Positions 33,012 to 41,664 of a DNA stretch of 64,000 nucleotides are shown in pieces. The translations under genes and the position numbers were made by a program. The stretch comes from Dysosmobacter sp. Marseille-Q4140 (GTDB lineage: Bacteria; Bacillota; Clostridia; Oscillospirales; Oscillospiraceae). Under the pieces are notes generated by a model that ran no database searches, was not told where the DNA came from, and worked only from the letters and a program-made list of their open reading frames with translations. The stretch is taken from contig CP073694.1 in assembly GCA_018228705.1 (NCBI GenBank), forward strand, positions 2,604,001 through 2,668,000. The letters are read 5' to 3'. Within the stretch, counting starts at the first letter, position 1. Every line of letters begins with the position of its first letter.

Positions 33012-34211
33012 TTGAGCAGATATGATGAACTCAGACGGGAGAAACGTCTAATCGACGAAGAAGCGCGGTCTATTTCCATGGAGCTCAAACGGATCGAAGT
33101 CGAGGCCTCTCGGGCGAGCTATATTGCCGGACATGCGGAAGAGGCCCTTTCCAACATCGACCGGGAATTTGAAGAGGCCACACAGCTACAAAAAAGTGAC
33201 ATGGCTGTTCTCTTCTTGGCAATTGCCCTCCAATGTGTCAGGCAATATTTTCTCACAAAATTTCCAGAGCGTTTGGATGATCAGACCGCCGCTCAAAAAG
33301 TAAAAACGACAGAGGAGCATTCAAACCGTGGGACGACACTATATCACCCATCTTTAGAGGAGATCATATCTTGTCCGGTTCCGTTCGATGCGAACATCGG
33401 CAGTAATGGCGCACTTGCGGGTGGAGGTTCACTTGGGCACCGGGCTACTGCGATCGGACATGATCCTGTCATAGGATTGGTAGTCGGAACGGCAAATATC
33501 ACGACTGCCACTCTGACGACATGGGATTTCCAGTCATATCATATCGAGACTCGAGACCTCATTACAAAAACTGGAAGAAATATGGGGCCTCGGGATTGTT
33601 TTGCAGGGGAAGCAGATACAGCAGAAGTCTTTTATCATACCTCCGAAAGAACCCTGCATGAGGGTATTGGGGGAAAAGAGGCTGTCTGCGCTGCACTGTG
33701 TAAAGAAATTGAACATCTCCGATCCGATATTGGCTCCACAAAAAGCTTGCCATTTCCGGTCGTTTCACATTTTTCACCCAAAGTGGCAAGCCGGCTCGCG
33801 GAATATGGAATCGATTTTGGAAACGTCGTTCAGGTGTCAAAACAAGCGGGGCTATCAGCTTTTATCAACTTCGTGATCACAAAGCTGCACGGACTCTTAC
33901 TTTTATCGGAGGAAAGCGAACAAGATATCGACTTTTTTGAGGCGCGTACCCGTAAAATATTGCTGTATTCCAACACGATTGCCTCCGCCAGCAATCTACT
34001 GGGAGTTGGTGCAGCCGAGGCGGTCGCCTTTTATACAGAAAATTCTAAATTAGCTGAGCAAGGGCTCCAATACCTAGATATTGGCGGACTTATTGTAACA
34101 ACACATCGCCTTATTTCAGATCGGATATTTATTCGAAGAATTAAACAGGAATTTTTGGAAAATCACTGGTATGAAACCGTTATGGATCAGATGGGAGGAG
34201 AAACAGAATGA
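33012..34211 (+). CDS. Unrecognised protein A of the WYL operon
   Basis: About 399 residues, translated from a TTG at 33012, 5 nt after GGAGGGG; upstream in-frame codons overlap the WYL gene. Residues 1-70 are a charged coiled coil (RREKRLIDEEARSISMELKRIEVEA). A Gly-rich part around 130-175 contains GHRATAIGHDPVIGLVVGTANITTATLT, followed by helical segments (SAFINFVITKLHGLLLLSEE). There is no Walker motif and no obvious signal peptide. It shares 4 bp with the next gene, so the two probably work together. I do not recognise the family. Confidence 0.75.
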   Translation: MSRYDELRREKRLIDEEARSISMELKRIEVEASRASYIAGHAEEALSNIDREFEEATQLQKSDMAVLFLAIALQCVRQYFLTKFPERLDDQTAAQKVKTTEEHSNRGTTLYHPSLEEIISCPVPFDANIGSNGALAGGGSLGHRATAIGHDPVIGLVVGTANITTATLTTWDFQSYHIETRDLITKTGRNMGPRDCFAGEADTAEVFYHTSERTLHEGIGGKEAVCAALCKEIEHLRSDIGSTKSLPFPVVSHFSPKVASRLAEYGIDFGNVVQVSKQAGLSAFINFVITKLHGLLLLSEESEQDIDFFEARTRKILLYSNTIASASNLLGVGAAEAVAFYTENSKLAEQGLQYLDIGGLIVTTHRLISDRIFIRRIKQEFLENHWYETVMDQMGGETE

Positions 34212-35617
34212 GCACACGAGATTTTGAGGCTGGAATGGCAGCCGGAGCGAAGCCCTTTGAGACAAAGTTCAGCCAACAAGCATCGGACATACGGAAGATC
34301 GGTAAGGATATGGAAAAGTGGCGCAACCGATACGGCTCGATGATGGATGTAATTCTTGACGATTTGGGGGATCAGGAAAAACAGCGTATCTATAGGATCC
34401 AAACCAAACTGGATCCCGCCAATATGGGTGAAAGCGAACAGGAGCTGTTGGTCTGCATTCTGTATACAGTGGCGCGGCATACCGAGGCCACGGACACGGA
34501 ACGGAACCGCCTGCGGCAGAAGTTCCTGCACGGTGTAGAAAACTATCTGGGCATCACTCGCCCTCAGAGCATGAAAGAGATCTCTGATCTGCAGGAACCC
34601 ATCGAAAATATCGACAGGAAATCTGAAGAGAAAACCATCCTGCAGGTGCTCTCAGAGTATCTCTATCTGACCTATGGAAATTATGCTTTTATGGACGAGG
34701 ATCTGGTGGTCCGATATTTTGCCGCCGTTGCGACCCCTGATTTTCTGGAAGAGATCCAGGAGAGCATCGATGAGCAGTTCCGTGCCGTGGGGCCGGAGGG
34801 ATTGGCAGCGAAGTACCAGGATCTGAAAGCCGCCAAAAGCGCTGAGGCGGAGGCTGAAAAGGCTCCTAAGCTCCGGATCTATGTTGAGATGCCCAAAATG
34901 GGAAAAAAGAAAGATCCTCAGACTGAGGAGGAGAGCAAGAGCGCTAAAAGACTGAAGGCGCAGCTGCAGAACAATAGGTACCCCCGGTGTGACGCACCAG
35001 TAGATGTGGACTTCTGCGTGTACTATCCCACGAGCCCGGATGCGGATAGCATCAGAGATGCCTTTAAAAATGACTTTTCAGTTAGGCCGCTCTACAGGCA
35101 GTATGGCTGCGAGATTTATTGCAAAGGCAGTAGTATCTTCTTGAATTATGCGCTGCCTGAAAATATGAGCGACGCGCTGCGGGAAGGGATCGTGGAGCTT
35201 TATGGAAAGTACAGTACCTGCGCCTTTGATCCAGAAATATTGCAATGGGAAGAGGACCATAAGTCAAAAGAAAAAGAGAAATATCTGGCATATAAAGCAA
35301 ATGCATTGGTGGACTTGGCTGCTCAAAGTGTCAAGAGAGTTGCGCAAAAGGGAATGCATACGGAGGATAAACGCCTTCCGATCGCCATTGGGAAAAAAGC
35401 CGGCGGGACAGTTCTACGAGGCATTCAGATGGCTAGCACAGGGGGAGCAAAAGTCATGTTAAAAGCAGGCAATCTCGTTGAAGCGGCAGGGGACAAGGCA
35501 TCCGTTAGATCTATCAATGCACAGTTTGATAAGAAAATTTTACCCAAGATCCAGAGAGATCTGCTGATGTTTAAACTTCTGGAACTATTGGAGAACGGTA
35601 CGATCACAACGGAATAA
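34208..35617 (+). CDS. Unrecognised protein B of the WYL operon (TerB-like helical region)
   Basis: 469 residues, ATG at 34208 overlapping gene A by ATGA. Residues about 55-185 are all-helical (QRIYRIQTKLDPANM, CILYTVARHTEATDTERNRLR, EEKTILQVLSEYLYLTYGNY) and look like a TerB-type or similar helical bundle. Residues about 205-245 are Lys/Glu-rich, then a mixed alpha/beta part with DAPVDVDFCVYYPTS and YGCEIYCKGSSIFLNYALP. The C-terminal region is helical and Gly/Ala-rich (KKAGGTVLRGIQMASTGG). Function unknown; the pair with gene A and the WYL regulator form a cargo cassette at the right end of the element. Confidence 0.72.
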   Translation: MSTRDFEAGMAAGAKPFETKFSQQASDIRKIGKDMEKWRNRYGSMMDVILDDLGDQEKQRIYRIQTKLDPANMGESEQELLVCILYTVARHTEATDTERNRLRQKFLHGVENYLGITRPQSMKEISDLQEPIENIDRKSEEKTILQVLSEYLYLTYGNYAFMDEDLVVRYFAAVATPDFLEEIQESIDEQFRAVGPEGLAAKYQDLKAAKSAEAEAEKAPKLRIYVEMPKMGKKKDPQTEEESKSAKRLKAQLQNNRYPRCDAPVDVDFCVYYPTSPDADSIRDAFKNDFSVRPLYRQYGCEIYCKGSSIFLNYALPENMSDALREGIVELYGKYSTCAFDPEILQWEEDHKSKEKEKYLAYKANALVDLAAQSVKRVAQKGMHTEDKRLPIAIGKKAGGTVLRGIQMASTGGAKVMLKAGNLVEAAGDKASVRSINAQFDKKILPKIQRDLLMFKLLELLENGTITTE

Positions 35618-35643
35618 GGATCTATCACTAAGGTGACATCACC

Positions 35644-35696
35644 TTTAGGTTCTCGTGCAGCGATGCGTGTGGGTTCGAGTCCCTTCAGGCGCACCA
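35644..35696 (+). tRNA. 3' half of a tRNA-Leu (UAG-type) gene, candidate attR
   Basis: From the anticodon loop onward the sequence reads like tRNA-Leu: TTTAGGT, a 3' anticodon-stem strand TCTCG, a short variable arm GCA-GCGA-TGC, the T-loop GGGTTCGAGTCCC and an acceptor end CAGGCGC with ACCA at 35693-35696. The 5' half is absent: the bases before it do not pair with the anticodon stem or acceptor. The T-stem has a T:T mismatch. This is the footprint of an element that used the tRNA as its attachment site. It is not a functional tRNA. Confidence 0.65.
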
Positions 35697-35700
35697 AAAA

Positions 35701-35738
35701 AGAAAGGCATCTGCTGAAAGCAGATGCCTTTCTTTTTT
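35701..35738 (+). terminator. Intrinsic terminator behind the tRNA fragment
   Basis: A 14-bp stem, AGAAAGGCATCTGC (35701-35714) and GCAGATGCCTTTCT (35720-35733), with a five-base loop and a T-run to 35738. It is probably the original terminator of the tRNA gene. Confidence 0.88.
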
Positions 35739-35739
35739 G

Positions 35740-35960
35740 GGGTTCCGCCGCCCAAAGGGCGGCTCCACCCTCCGGTGATTGGAATGCTCGGGCGAAGCAC
35801 CCGCAAGGGGCACACCGCATCCGTAAGGCGGCAAAGCCGCCAACGGCTGCGCGGTGAATTCGCCCTGCGCCGAGGTTTTGCCTGCGGCAAAACGCTCGTA
35901 CGGCGCAAATGCGCCGCCGGCCAGAAGGCCGGTTTGCCAGTTCTCCTGCTGCTGTCTCAA
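35740..35960. repeat. Hairpin-rich intergenic DNA
   Basis: About 220 bp without a gene, packed with short GC-rich inverted repeats such as CCGCCC-AAA-GGGCGG (about 35747-35761), GGCGGCAAAGCCGCC (about 35826-35840) and GGCCAGAAGGCC (about 35923-35935). ORFs across it look like translation of the repeats. Confidence 0.6.
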
Positions 35961-35992
35961 TTATGGAAAATATCGATTTTAATCGCCCCTTG

Positions 35993-36032
35993 CAAAAGAG
36001 GAGGACATCCGTATGGATGCCCCCCTCTTTTG
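35993..36032 (-). terminator. Terminator of the acid-sugar operon
   Basis: An 18-bp stem with two mismatches between 35993-36010 and 36015-36032, loop GTAT, with A/T tracts at the base. It lies 7 bp past the RpiB-like gene stop on the minus strand. Confidence 0.7.
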
Positions 36033-36038
36033 ATGTAT

Positions 36039-36482
36039 TCAGCAGGTGTGGCGGTTTTCGTAATCCACGATCGCGTCCACCTTTTTGCCGGAGCGCTCGT
36101 TGTACTCGTACGTGCAGCTCAGGTACGCGGCGATCAGTTCCTTTGCCAGCATATTGCCCGTGACCTGACTGCCCAGCGTGATGATGTTGCAGTTGTTGGA
36201 CAGGCACGCCCGCTTGGCGGAATAGACGTTCAGTACGTTTGCCGCATAGGCGCCCTTGACCTTGTTGGCCGCCAGCATGACGCCGATGCCGGTGCCGCAG
36301 AACAGGATACCACGGTCAAATTCCTTCGCCGCCACAGCCTCCGCCGCCCGGATGGCGACGTTGGCATAGATGGGATCGTCGCTGCCGAAATCCGTCACCT
36401 CATGGCCCAATTCCCTGACGAATTCCATCATTTCCTGCTTGAATGCGGCGGCATTGGGGTCGCAAGCCATTACAATTTTCAT
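36039..36482 (-). CDS. RpiB/LacAB-family sugar-phosphate isomerase
   Basis: 147 residues, the usual size of RpiB. Motifs: MKIVMACDPNAAAFKQ, GSDDP(I)YAN in the place of the usual DYPD, FCGTGIGVMLAANKVKGAYAANV (catalytic Cys and anion-hole glycines) and NNCNIITLGSQV. The family interconverts aldose and ketose phosphates, e.g. ribose-5-phosphate or erythrose/erythrulose-4-phosphate. As the last gene of an acid-sugar cluster, a four-carbon or five-carbon phosphate is the likely substrate rather than the pentose-phosphate pathway. Confidence 0.88.
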   Translation of the reverse strand: MKIVMACDPNAAAFKQEMMEFVRELGHEVTDFGSDDPIYANVAIRAAEAVAAKEFDRGILFCGTGIGVMLAANKVKGAYAANVLNVYSAKRACLSNNCNIITLGSQVTGNMLAKELIAAYLSCTYEYNERSGKKVDAIVDYENRHTC

Positions 36483-36522
36483 TGGAAACCCTCTTGTTCT
36501 CTAGAGAATACCGATGACTGGC

Positions 36523-37488
36523 TCAGTCAAACTTCTGCCCTTCCAGCGGGTACTGCGGGCAGCCGAATTTCTTTGCCCACCAGCTGGTCATCAGGGGAGC
36601 CAGGATGCAGCTGACCACCACAGACGCGGCCACCTGGACCGTCGCCGTCTCGGCAACAGCCGCCAGAGAGGGATCCACCACCGCGATGGCCGCCGGGACG
36701 GCTACGGCGTTGCCGGCCGTGGTCGCCACGCCCCAGGCCGCATACCCGGGACGGCGGCTGATAAAGCGGTCGCACAGGCAGATGAACGCGCCGCCGATGA
36801 ACACCGTGGTGAGGCCCAGGACGATGCCGGAGATGCCGCCCTTGACCACATTGACCAGATTGATGCCGGTGCCCAGAGCAAAGCCGATGATGGGGATGAT
36901 GGCGGAGCCCATGGGAGAGAACAGGTCCCGCATGTCGTGGTCCAGATTCCCGATGATCATGCCGGCGGCCACGGGAATGATCGCCGCGATCAGGGACTGG
37001 AAGGGAATGTCCGCCAGACCGGAGGCGCCCAGCGCCACCAGAGTGAAGAAGGGGCCGTCATTGAGCGCCAGCAGGGGGAAGCAGCCGGCGTCCGCACGGT
37101 CGCCGTAGTTGCCCATCAGTGTCAGATATACGCTGCCGTTGCTGTTGGTGACTGCGCTGATGATCGCCAGGGAGGACAGGCCCAGGAAGCCGGCGGAGCC
37201 GAAGATCTTGCCCACCAGAATGCCGAGGCCCGCACCGATGATAAACTTCGAGATCAGGAGCACGCCGCCGCGCTTGAGCACCTTGCCCATGTCGCCGACC
37301 TGCAGGGCGGTGCCCATGCAGAACAGCTGCGCGCCCAGCAGGGTATTGGTGCCTGCGCTGGAGAACACCGCCTGCGTCAGTCCGCCGATCTGCCAGATAT
37401 TCGGGAAGATCGTGGTGATGATGCTGCCCAAAAGGAGCGGGACTACCATCATTCCGGCAGGAACCTTTTTCAAGAACTTCATAATCAT
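36523..37488 (-). CDS. 2-keto-3-deoxygluconate permease family transporter (KdgT-like)
   Basis: 321 residues with about ten membrane helices. The KdgT family pattern is evident: FLKKVPAGMMVVPLLLGSIITTIFPNIW at the N-terminus, FCMGTALQVGDMGKVLKRGGVLL, SNGSVYLTLMGNYGD and LNDGPFFTLVALGASGLADIP. The family imports sugar acids by proton symport. It precedes the RpiB-like gene and follows the DUF1537 kinase, so it most likely brings in a four-carbon acid sugar (threonate or erythronate). Confidence 0.9.
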   Translation of the reverse strand: MIMKFLKKVPAGMMVVPLLLGSIITTIFPNIWQIGGLTQAVFSSAGTNTLLGAQLFCMGTALQVGDMGKVLKRGGVLLISKFIIGAGLGILVGKIFGSAGFLGLSSLAIISAVTNSNGSVYLTLMGNYGDRADAGCFPLLALNDGPFFTLVALGASGLADIPFQSLIAAIIPVAAGMIIGNLDHDMRDLFSPMGSAIIPIIGFALGTGINLVNVVKGGISGIVLGLTTVFIGGAFICLCDRFISRRPGYAAWGVATTAGNAVAVPAAIAVVDPSLAAVAETATVQVAASVVVSCILAPLMTSWWAKKFGCPQYPLEGQKFD

Positions 37489-37526
37489 AAATACTTCCCC
37501 CTTCTTTTTTCTCTCGCTTTTCTCTG

Positions 37527-38873
37527 TTATCTGTTTGCTTCCAGCAAGATCCTGTTTACAATGTCGATGCCCACCTCGTCATAGCCGCAGAAGCCGCCTT
37601 TGACGACCACCGGCATGCCGTCATAAGAGCCTGCCAGCCGACCTACATCGATCTGGGGAACGATGTTGTCCACGGCGCGGATATAGGCAGTCCCGATCAT
37701 TTTGCAGACGCTTTCCATCGTGTCGCCTCCGGTCAGGAGCAGTCCCGCGATGCGATCGCGCCCAAATTCACGCAAAACGCTGTCGGTGATCTCCGCCAGG
37801 CCGCGGTTGATGCGTGCGGAGCTCTCACCCTGCGCATAGCCATGCCGTTCGTCCTCCTCCCTGAGATTGACCAGGGAGTCGTGGAGCGCCGTCTCCACCA
37901 GGAGCACCTTCGGAGGATTGGGCGCGCGCAAAACGCTGCGAAGTTGGACGAGGGTCTGCGTGACCTCCGCCGTGTGTTCCTCCTCGTCTCCCAGGAGGCG
38001 GTTTGGCGATACGCTGACGCGCACAGACGCCGGCTCCGCCTGGAGAAGAAGCTCCATCTGTTTCTTCGTGTACGGATTTGCGGAGCCTGCAATGATCAGT
38101 GCGGTCTTTCCCTTTGCCGGCTCCGCAGCGTCCTTCTGCGCTGGCTTGTCCTCGCTGGCGATCCCCCGCGCGACTGCGAGCTTCATGGTAAAAGCGCCCG
38201 GATCTACCGCCAGGATGTTCCAGTTCAGTTCCACGCAGGCATTGGCGATCTCCGCCTCATGGGCCATGCTCACCGCGTCCAGGATGAAGAATTCCGTTCC
38301 GGCTTCACGGCTTTTCCGCAGCGCCTGCTGGATGGCCTCGCAGCCCTGCTGCACCACCGTTATGGGGATCAGGTCCACCTTCCGCCTGGTCTGCTTTTGG
38401 ATGATGGCGGGCACATAGCATTCCGTGACGGGAGTTTTCACATCCTGCGCGACGGAGGTTTCGTTCAGAATGACGCTGTCGATGACAGAGTAGCCGCCCA
38501 CGCAGATCCGTTTGGACGGCGGCATGGACGTGACCATGACTGCGACCGTGTCGCCGCCCAAGACGTCCAGCATGGCGTCTGCCTCGTATCCGATGCCGCC
38601 CCGCATGGTGGTGTCGATCTTTTTGGAAAAGTACCGCACCCCGGCCGCCTTCAGGGCCAGTGTGGTGCTCTTCACTGCCTCATATGCCGCCTGGGGAGGG
38701 AGCGCGCGGCTGCTGGTGCTTACGTAAATGGCCTCCAGCTTTTTTGCCTCGTCGTTTCCGGCCATCGTCTCCGCATTGAGAAACAGCCCGGTTTTCACGT
38801 GGGCCTTTGCCATCATCATTCCTGCGCTGGCTGTGCCGGTGAAGTCGTCCGCTACTACCCCGATCTGAAGCAT
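37527..38873 (-). CDS. Four-carbon acid-sugar kinase (DUF1537, DtnK/OtnK family)
   Basis: 448 residues. The N-terminal substrate domain starts with IGVVADDFTGTASAGMMMA, with a conserved KKIDTTMRGGIGYEADAML; the C-terminal nucleotide domain has IIAGSANPYTKKQ, LLLTGGDTME and VVVKGGFCGY. DUF1537 proteins phosphorylate D-threonate, D- or L-erythronate and related acids at the 4-position. Together with PdxA2 upstream this gives the known route acid sugar to 4-phosphate to DHAP plus CO2. The start ATG at 38873 shares one base with the pdxA2 stop (TAATG), so they are coupled. Confidence 0.92.
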   Translation of the reverse strand: MLQIGVVADDFTGTASAGMMMAKAHVKTGLFLNAETMAGNDEAKKLEAIYVSTSSRALPPQAAYEAVKSTTLALKAAGVRYFSKKIDTTMRGGIGYEADAMLDVLGGDTVAVMVTSMPPSKRICVGGYSVIDSVILNETSVAQDVKTPVTECYVPAIIQKQTRRKVDLIPITVVQQGCEAIQQALRKSREAGTEFFILDAVSMAHEAEIANACVELNWNILAVDPGAFTMKLAVARGIASEDKPAQKDAAEPAKGKTALIIAGSANPYTKKQMELLLQAEPASVRVSVSPNRLLGDEEEHTAEVTQTLVQLRSVLRAPNPPKVLLVETALHDSLVNLREEDERHGYAQGESSARINRGLAEITDSVLREFGRDRIAGLLLTGGDTMESVCKMIGTAYIRAVDNIVPQIDVGRLAGSYDGMPVVVKGGFCGYDEVGIDIVNRILLEANR

Positions 38874-39955
38874 TACGCTCCCTCCTTCGCTCCTGTCAGC
38901 TGCACGGCAAAGTCGATGGCGTTCAGCAGACTCAGCTCGTTCGCCTCGCCGTTGCCGGCGTGTCCGTATCCGGTTCCGTGGTCCACGGAGGAGCGGATGA
39001 TGGAAAAGCCCAGGTTGACATTGATGCCGGAGACCGCATCCCACTTGCCGGCTTCCTTGTTGTAGACAAAGCCTTCGATTTTGCAGGGGATGTGTCCCTG
39101 GTCGTGATACATGACGATTACGATGTCGTACCAGCCGCCCAGTGCCTTGGAGAAAATGGTATCCGGCGGCGTGGGCTTTTTCTCGGGGATGTTGATGCCC
39201 TCCGCCAGCGCCTGGTCGATGGCGGGCTGGATCTCCTCGATCTCCTCCCGGCCGAACATGCCGTTTTCGCCGCTGTGGGGGTTCAGGCCCGCCACGCCGA
39301 TCTTGGGGTTGGCAATGCCGATCTTCTTCATGGCGTCGTTGGCCAGCCGGATCACGTCGAGCACGCGGTCCTTCTTGACGCGGTCGCAGGCCTCTCTCAA
39401 GGAGCAATGGGTGCTGACGTGGGCGACGCGCAGGTCGTTGTGTCCCAGCATGGTGCACCACTTCTCCGCGTGGGTGTAATGGGCATAGACCTCGGTGTGG
39501 CCCACAAAATGGTGCCCGGCCATGTTGATGGCCTCCTTGGAAAATGCATTGGTGACGGTCGCGTCGACTTCACCCTTCATGGCAAGGTCGATGAGCTTGA
39601 CCACATACTGAAAGCTGGACTCTCCGCCCAGCACCGTGGCCCCGAGGCCGAAGGGCTTGGGATCCTTGGGGTCTCCCGGGATATCCTCCCGCTTGATCAG
39701 CCCCATGTCATACACGTCGATCACGCCCGGAACGTACTGGGCCTCGGAGATCGCGTGGATCGGACGGATCTTCACGTCGAACCCGGACAGCGTTTTCTGG
39801 ACGGCTGCCGCGTACTCCATTGCGCTCGCATCGCCGATAATGACCGGCCTGCACATGTCATACAGCTTTGGATCCTTGAAGATCCTGACCGAGATCTCCG
39901 GCCCGTTCCCGAAGGGATCCCCCATTGATATGCCTACAATCGGTTTCGTTCCCAC
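38873..39955 (-). CDS. pdxA2: PdxA2-type 4-phosphothreonate/erythronate dehydrogenase
   Basis: 360 residues. The PdxA family motifs are GISMGDPFGNGPEI at the N-terminus, VTNAFSKEAINMAGHHFVGHTEVYA (metal and substrate His), NPHSGENGMFGREE and MYHDQGHIPCKI. PdxA2 oxidises and decarboxylates 4-phospho-D-threonate/erythronate to DHAP using NAD. The kinase partner directly downstream supports this over the pyridoxal-synthesis PdxA, and no other pdx gene is near. First gene of the leftward operon; the start ATG at 39955 follows AAAGGAGACGGAG. Confidence 0.9.
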   Translation of the reverse strand: MGTKPIVGISMGDPFGNGPEISVRIFKDPKLYDMCRPVIIGDASAMEYAAAVQKTLSGFDVKIRPIHAISEAQYVPGVIDVYDMGLIKREDIPGDPKDPKPFGLGATVLGGESSFQYVVKLIDLAMKGEVDATVTNAFSKEAINMAGHHFVGHTEVYAHYTHAEKWCTMLGHNDLRVAHVSTHCSLREACDRVKKDRVLDVIRLANDAMKKIGIANPKIGVAGLNPHSGENGMFGREEIEEIQPAIDQALAEGINIPEKKPTPPDTIFSKALGGWYDIVIVMYHDQGHIPCKIEGFVYNKEAGKWDAVSGINVNLGFSIIRSSVDHGTGYGHAGNGEANELSLLNAIDFAVQLTGAKEGA

Positions 39956-40008
39956 AACTCCGTCTCCTTTCGATGTCGTAAGTTAAAATTATGACTAATC
40001 ATATAAAA

Positions 40009-40174
40009 CAAAAGCTTTTGACTTATTTTTTCTTTTGTTTGATATTTTACTTATAGCACAATATTCGAATAGCTTCAATGATTTCCGCGGCTTAAAATTT
40101 ACCAAAACTTCGTAACGTTTTTTGTGCGTTTGCGCAAATGGGCTGTGTTTGTTTCGGAGCGGCATTTGCGCAAA
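40009..40174. promoter_or_regulatory. Operator region of the acid-sugar cluster
   Basis: Two copies of the perfect palindrome TTTGCGCAAA at 40129-40138 and 40165-40174, 36 bp apart, and another palindrome CAAAAGCTTTTG at 40009-40020, stand between the divergent pdxA2 and DeoR genes. They are likely binding sites for the DeoR protein. 40175-40678 is GC-rich and shows no gene; it may be a long leader. Confidence 0.55.
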
Positions 40175-40678
40175 CAGACTTTCCGTACGCTTTGTCCTGC
40201 GGCGGAACCTGCGGAAAACGGCCCATCTGCGTTGTTTCCGGCCGCGCGTTTCGAACAAAGGCCGCCTTGTATAAGCGGGAACGGCTTTCGCCTGATTCGG
40301 GGCCGCCTGAGTCACCGAAAGCAGGGGAGGTCCGCGGGGCCGGAAAGGGACCGTGCTCGGGAAAACCATTTGCAAACAGCGGGGAAACCTGATAAAATTG
40401 ACCCAGCTTCCGGTATTTGCGGCAGGTGCATGTCCGGCGCCCGAGCCCCTGCAGCGGGCAGGAGGATCGGGTGAAAAGACGCCTGCACTCCGTGCGCCGC
40501 TGTGCGGGGCGATGGCGGGATCCCCGTCCAACGGGACCGGGGCCTCCGCTCCGGTGAGGAAGGCCCAGCTGAGCGTTTGAGGCCGGCCGCCGGCAGCGTG
40601 ATTCTGCGGCTGCATGGGGCCGGACTGCCTCCGGCGGGGATTGGCGCGGGACATCAACCAGGAACAGGAAAGATCGAT

Positions 40679-41446
40679 ATGAAACAGGAAGAAAGATTGA
40701 GAACGATTCTCAGAGAACTGGAGAATACGGGGGAAGTTCGGGTCACGGATCTGAGCAGGCTGCTGCAGTGCTCGGAAGTGACGATCCGGGGGGATATCAA
40801 GCGCCTTGATGAGGAGGGACGGCTGAAGCGGACTTACGGCGGAGCCATCCGCAGATCCGCCGGGATCTCCGTTTCCTTCCGGCCGGGCCTCTACTATGAG
40901 CGAGCCGCGCAAAAGCGGGCCATCGCCCAGAAGGCATACACATATATCGAGGACAGGGACACCATCATGCTGGGCGATTCCACGACCTGCCTGTACCTTG
41001 CGGAATGTATCCAGAAGGGTCCGGAAAAGCAGGTGTCTGTCATCACCAACTCCCTTTGCGCGGCTGCCATGCTGGTCTCCTGCGATCATGTGACGCTCTT
41101 TGTGCTGGGGGGAAAGGTGTTCTCCGAGTCTCCCAACATGCTGGACGGGATCACGGCGGCCCAAGTGCGCAGATACCATGTCAACAAGGCGTTTATCGGC
41201 ATCAACGGCATCAACCTGAAGGTGGGACTTACAGCGGCAGGCGCCCCGCAGCTGGAAGTGAAGCGGGAGATGCTGGCCTGCGCGGACCGCACCTTTGTGC
41301 TGGCGGACAGCAGCAAGTTCGGCAGCAAGGACCTGTTCATGGTCTGTTCGGTGGATGAGATTTACAGCATTATTACGGATAACGAAATTGAGGAATCCTA
41401 TGTAAAAGAGGCGGAGAAGATGAATGTGCGGGTTGTGATCGCATAG
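40679..41446 (+). CDS. DeoR-family regulator of the acid-sugar operon
   Basis: 255 residues. N-terminal winged helix (QEERLRTILRELENTGEVRVTDLSRLLQCSEVTIRGDIKRLDEEGRLKRTYGGA) and sensing domain with LGDSTTCLYLAECI, ITNSLCAAAML, VLGGKV, NGINLKVGLT and LADSSKFG. The likely effector is a phosphorylated acid sugar or DHAP-like product of the divergent operon. The ATG at 40679 is chosen for the AGGAAAG ribosome site; an upstream in-frame extension is of non-coding composition. Confidence 0.9.
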   Translation: MKQEERLRTILRELENTGEVRVTDLSRLLQCSEVTIRGDIKRLDEEGRLKRTYGGAIRRSAGISVSFRPGLYYERAAQKRAIAQKAYTYIEDRDTIMLGDSTTCLYLAECIQKGPEKQVSVITNSLCAAAMLVSCDHVTLFVLGGKVFSESPNMLDGITAAQVRRYHVNKAFIGINGINLKVGLTAAGAPQLEVKREMLACADRTFVLADSSKFGSKDLFMVCSVDEIYSIITDNEIEESYVKEAEKMNVRVVIA

Positions 41447-41573
41447 GGAGATCAAGCCCGGCACTGCGGCATCCGGGGCATGGGGAGCGTGTCTCCTGGG
41501 GCAGAAACGCTGCCGAGCTTCCGGAACCGGCAACAGGAGGGGCCGGCCCGGGCCTGTTTCCGCTGCATACGAA

Positions 41574-41609
41574 ACAAGGAAGGCGCGAGAGTTCTCGCGC
41601 CTTCCTTGT
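41574..41609. terminator. Bidirectional terminator between DeoR and methyltransferase genes
   Basis: Perfect hairpin from 41574-41590 to 41593-41609 (core AAGGCGCGAGA / TCTCGCGCCTT) with a two-base loop and ACAAGG/CCTTGT ends. The convergent genes on both sides share it. Confidence 0.8.
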
Positions 41610-41664
41610 TTCCTTTTGCTGCTGTTGGATGTGCGCCGCCTGACCTGCTGTGCGCAGGAATGTG

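Noticed and set aside
35593..35696. Functional tRNA-Leu gene
   Set aside because: The 5' half does not pair with the anticodon stem or acceptor; only the 3' half is tRNA-like.
40175..40678. N-terminal extension of the DeoR protein in the long GC-rich leader
   Set aside because: Arg/Gly-rich, no similarity to DeoR proteins, and the ATG at 40679 fits the family start and the ribosome site.
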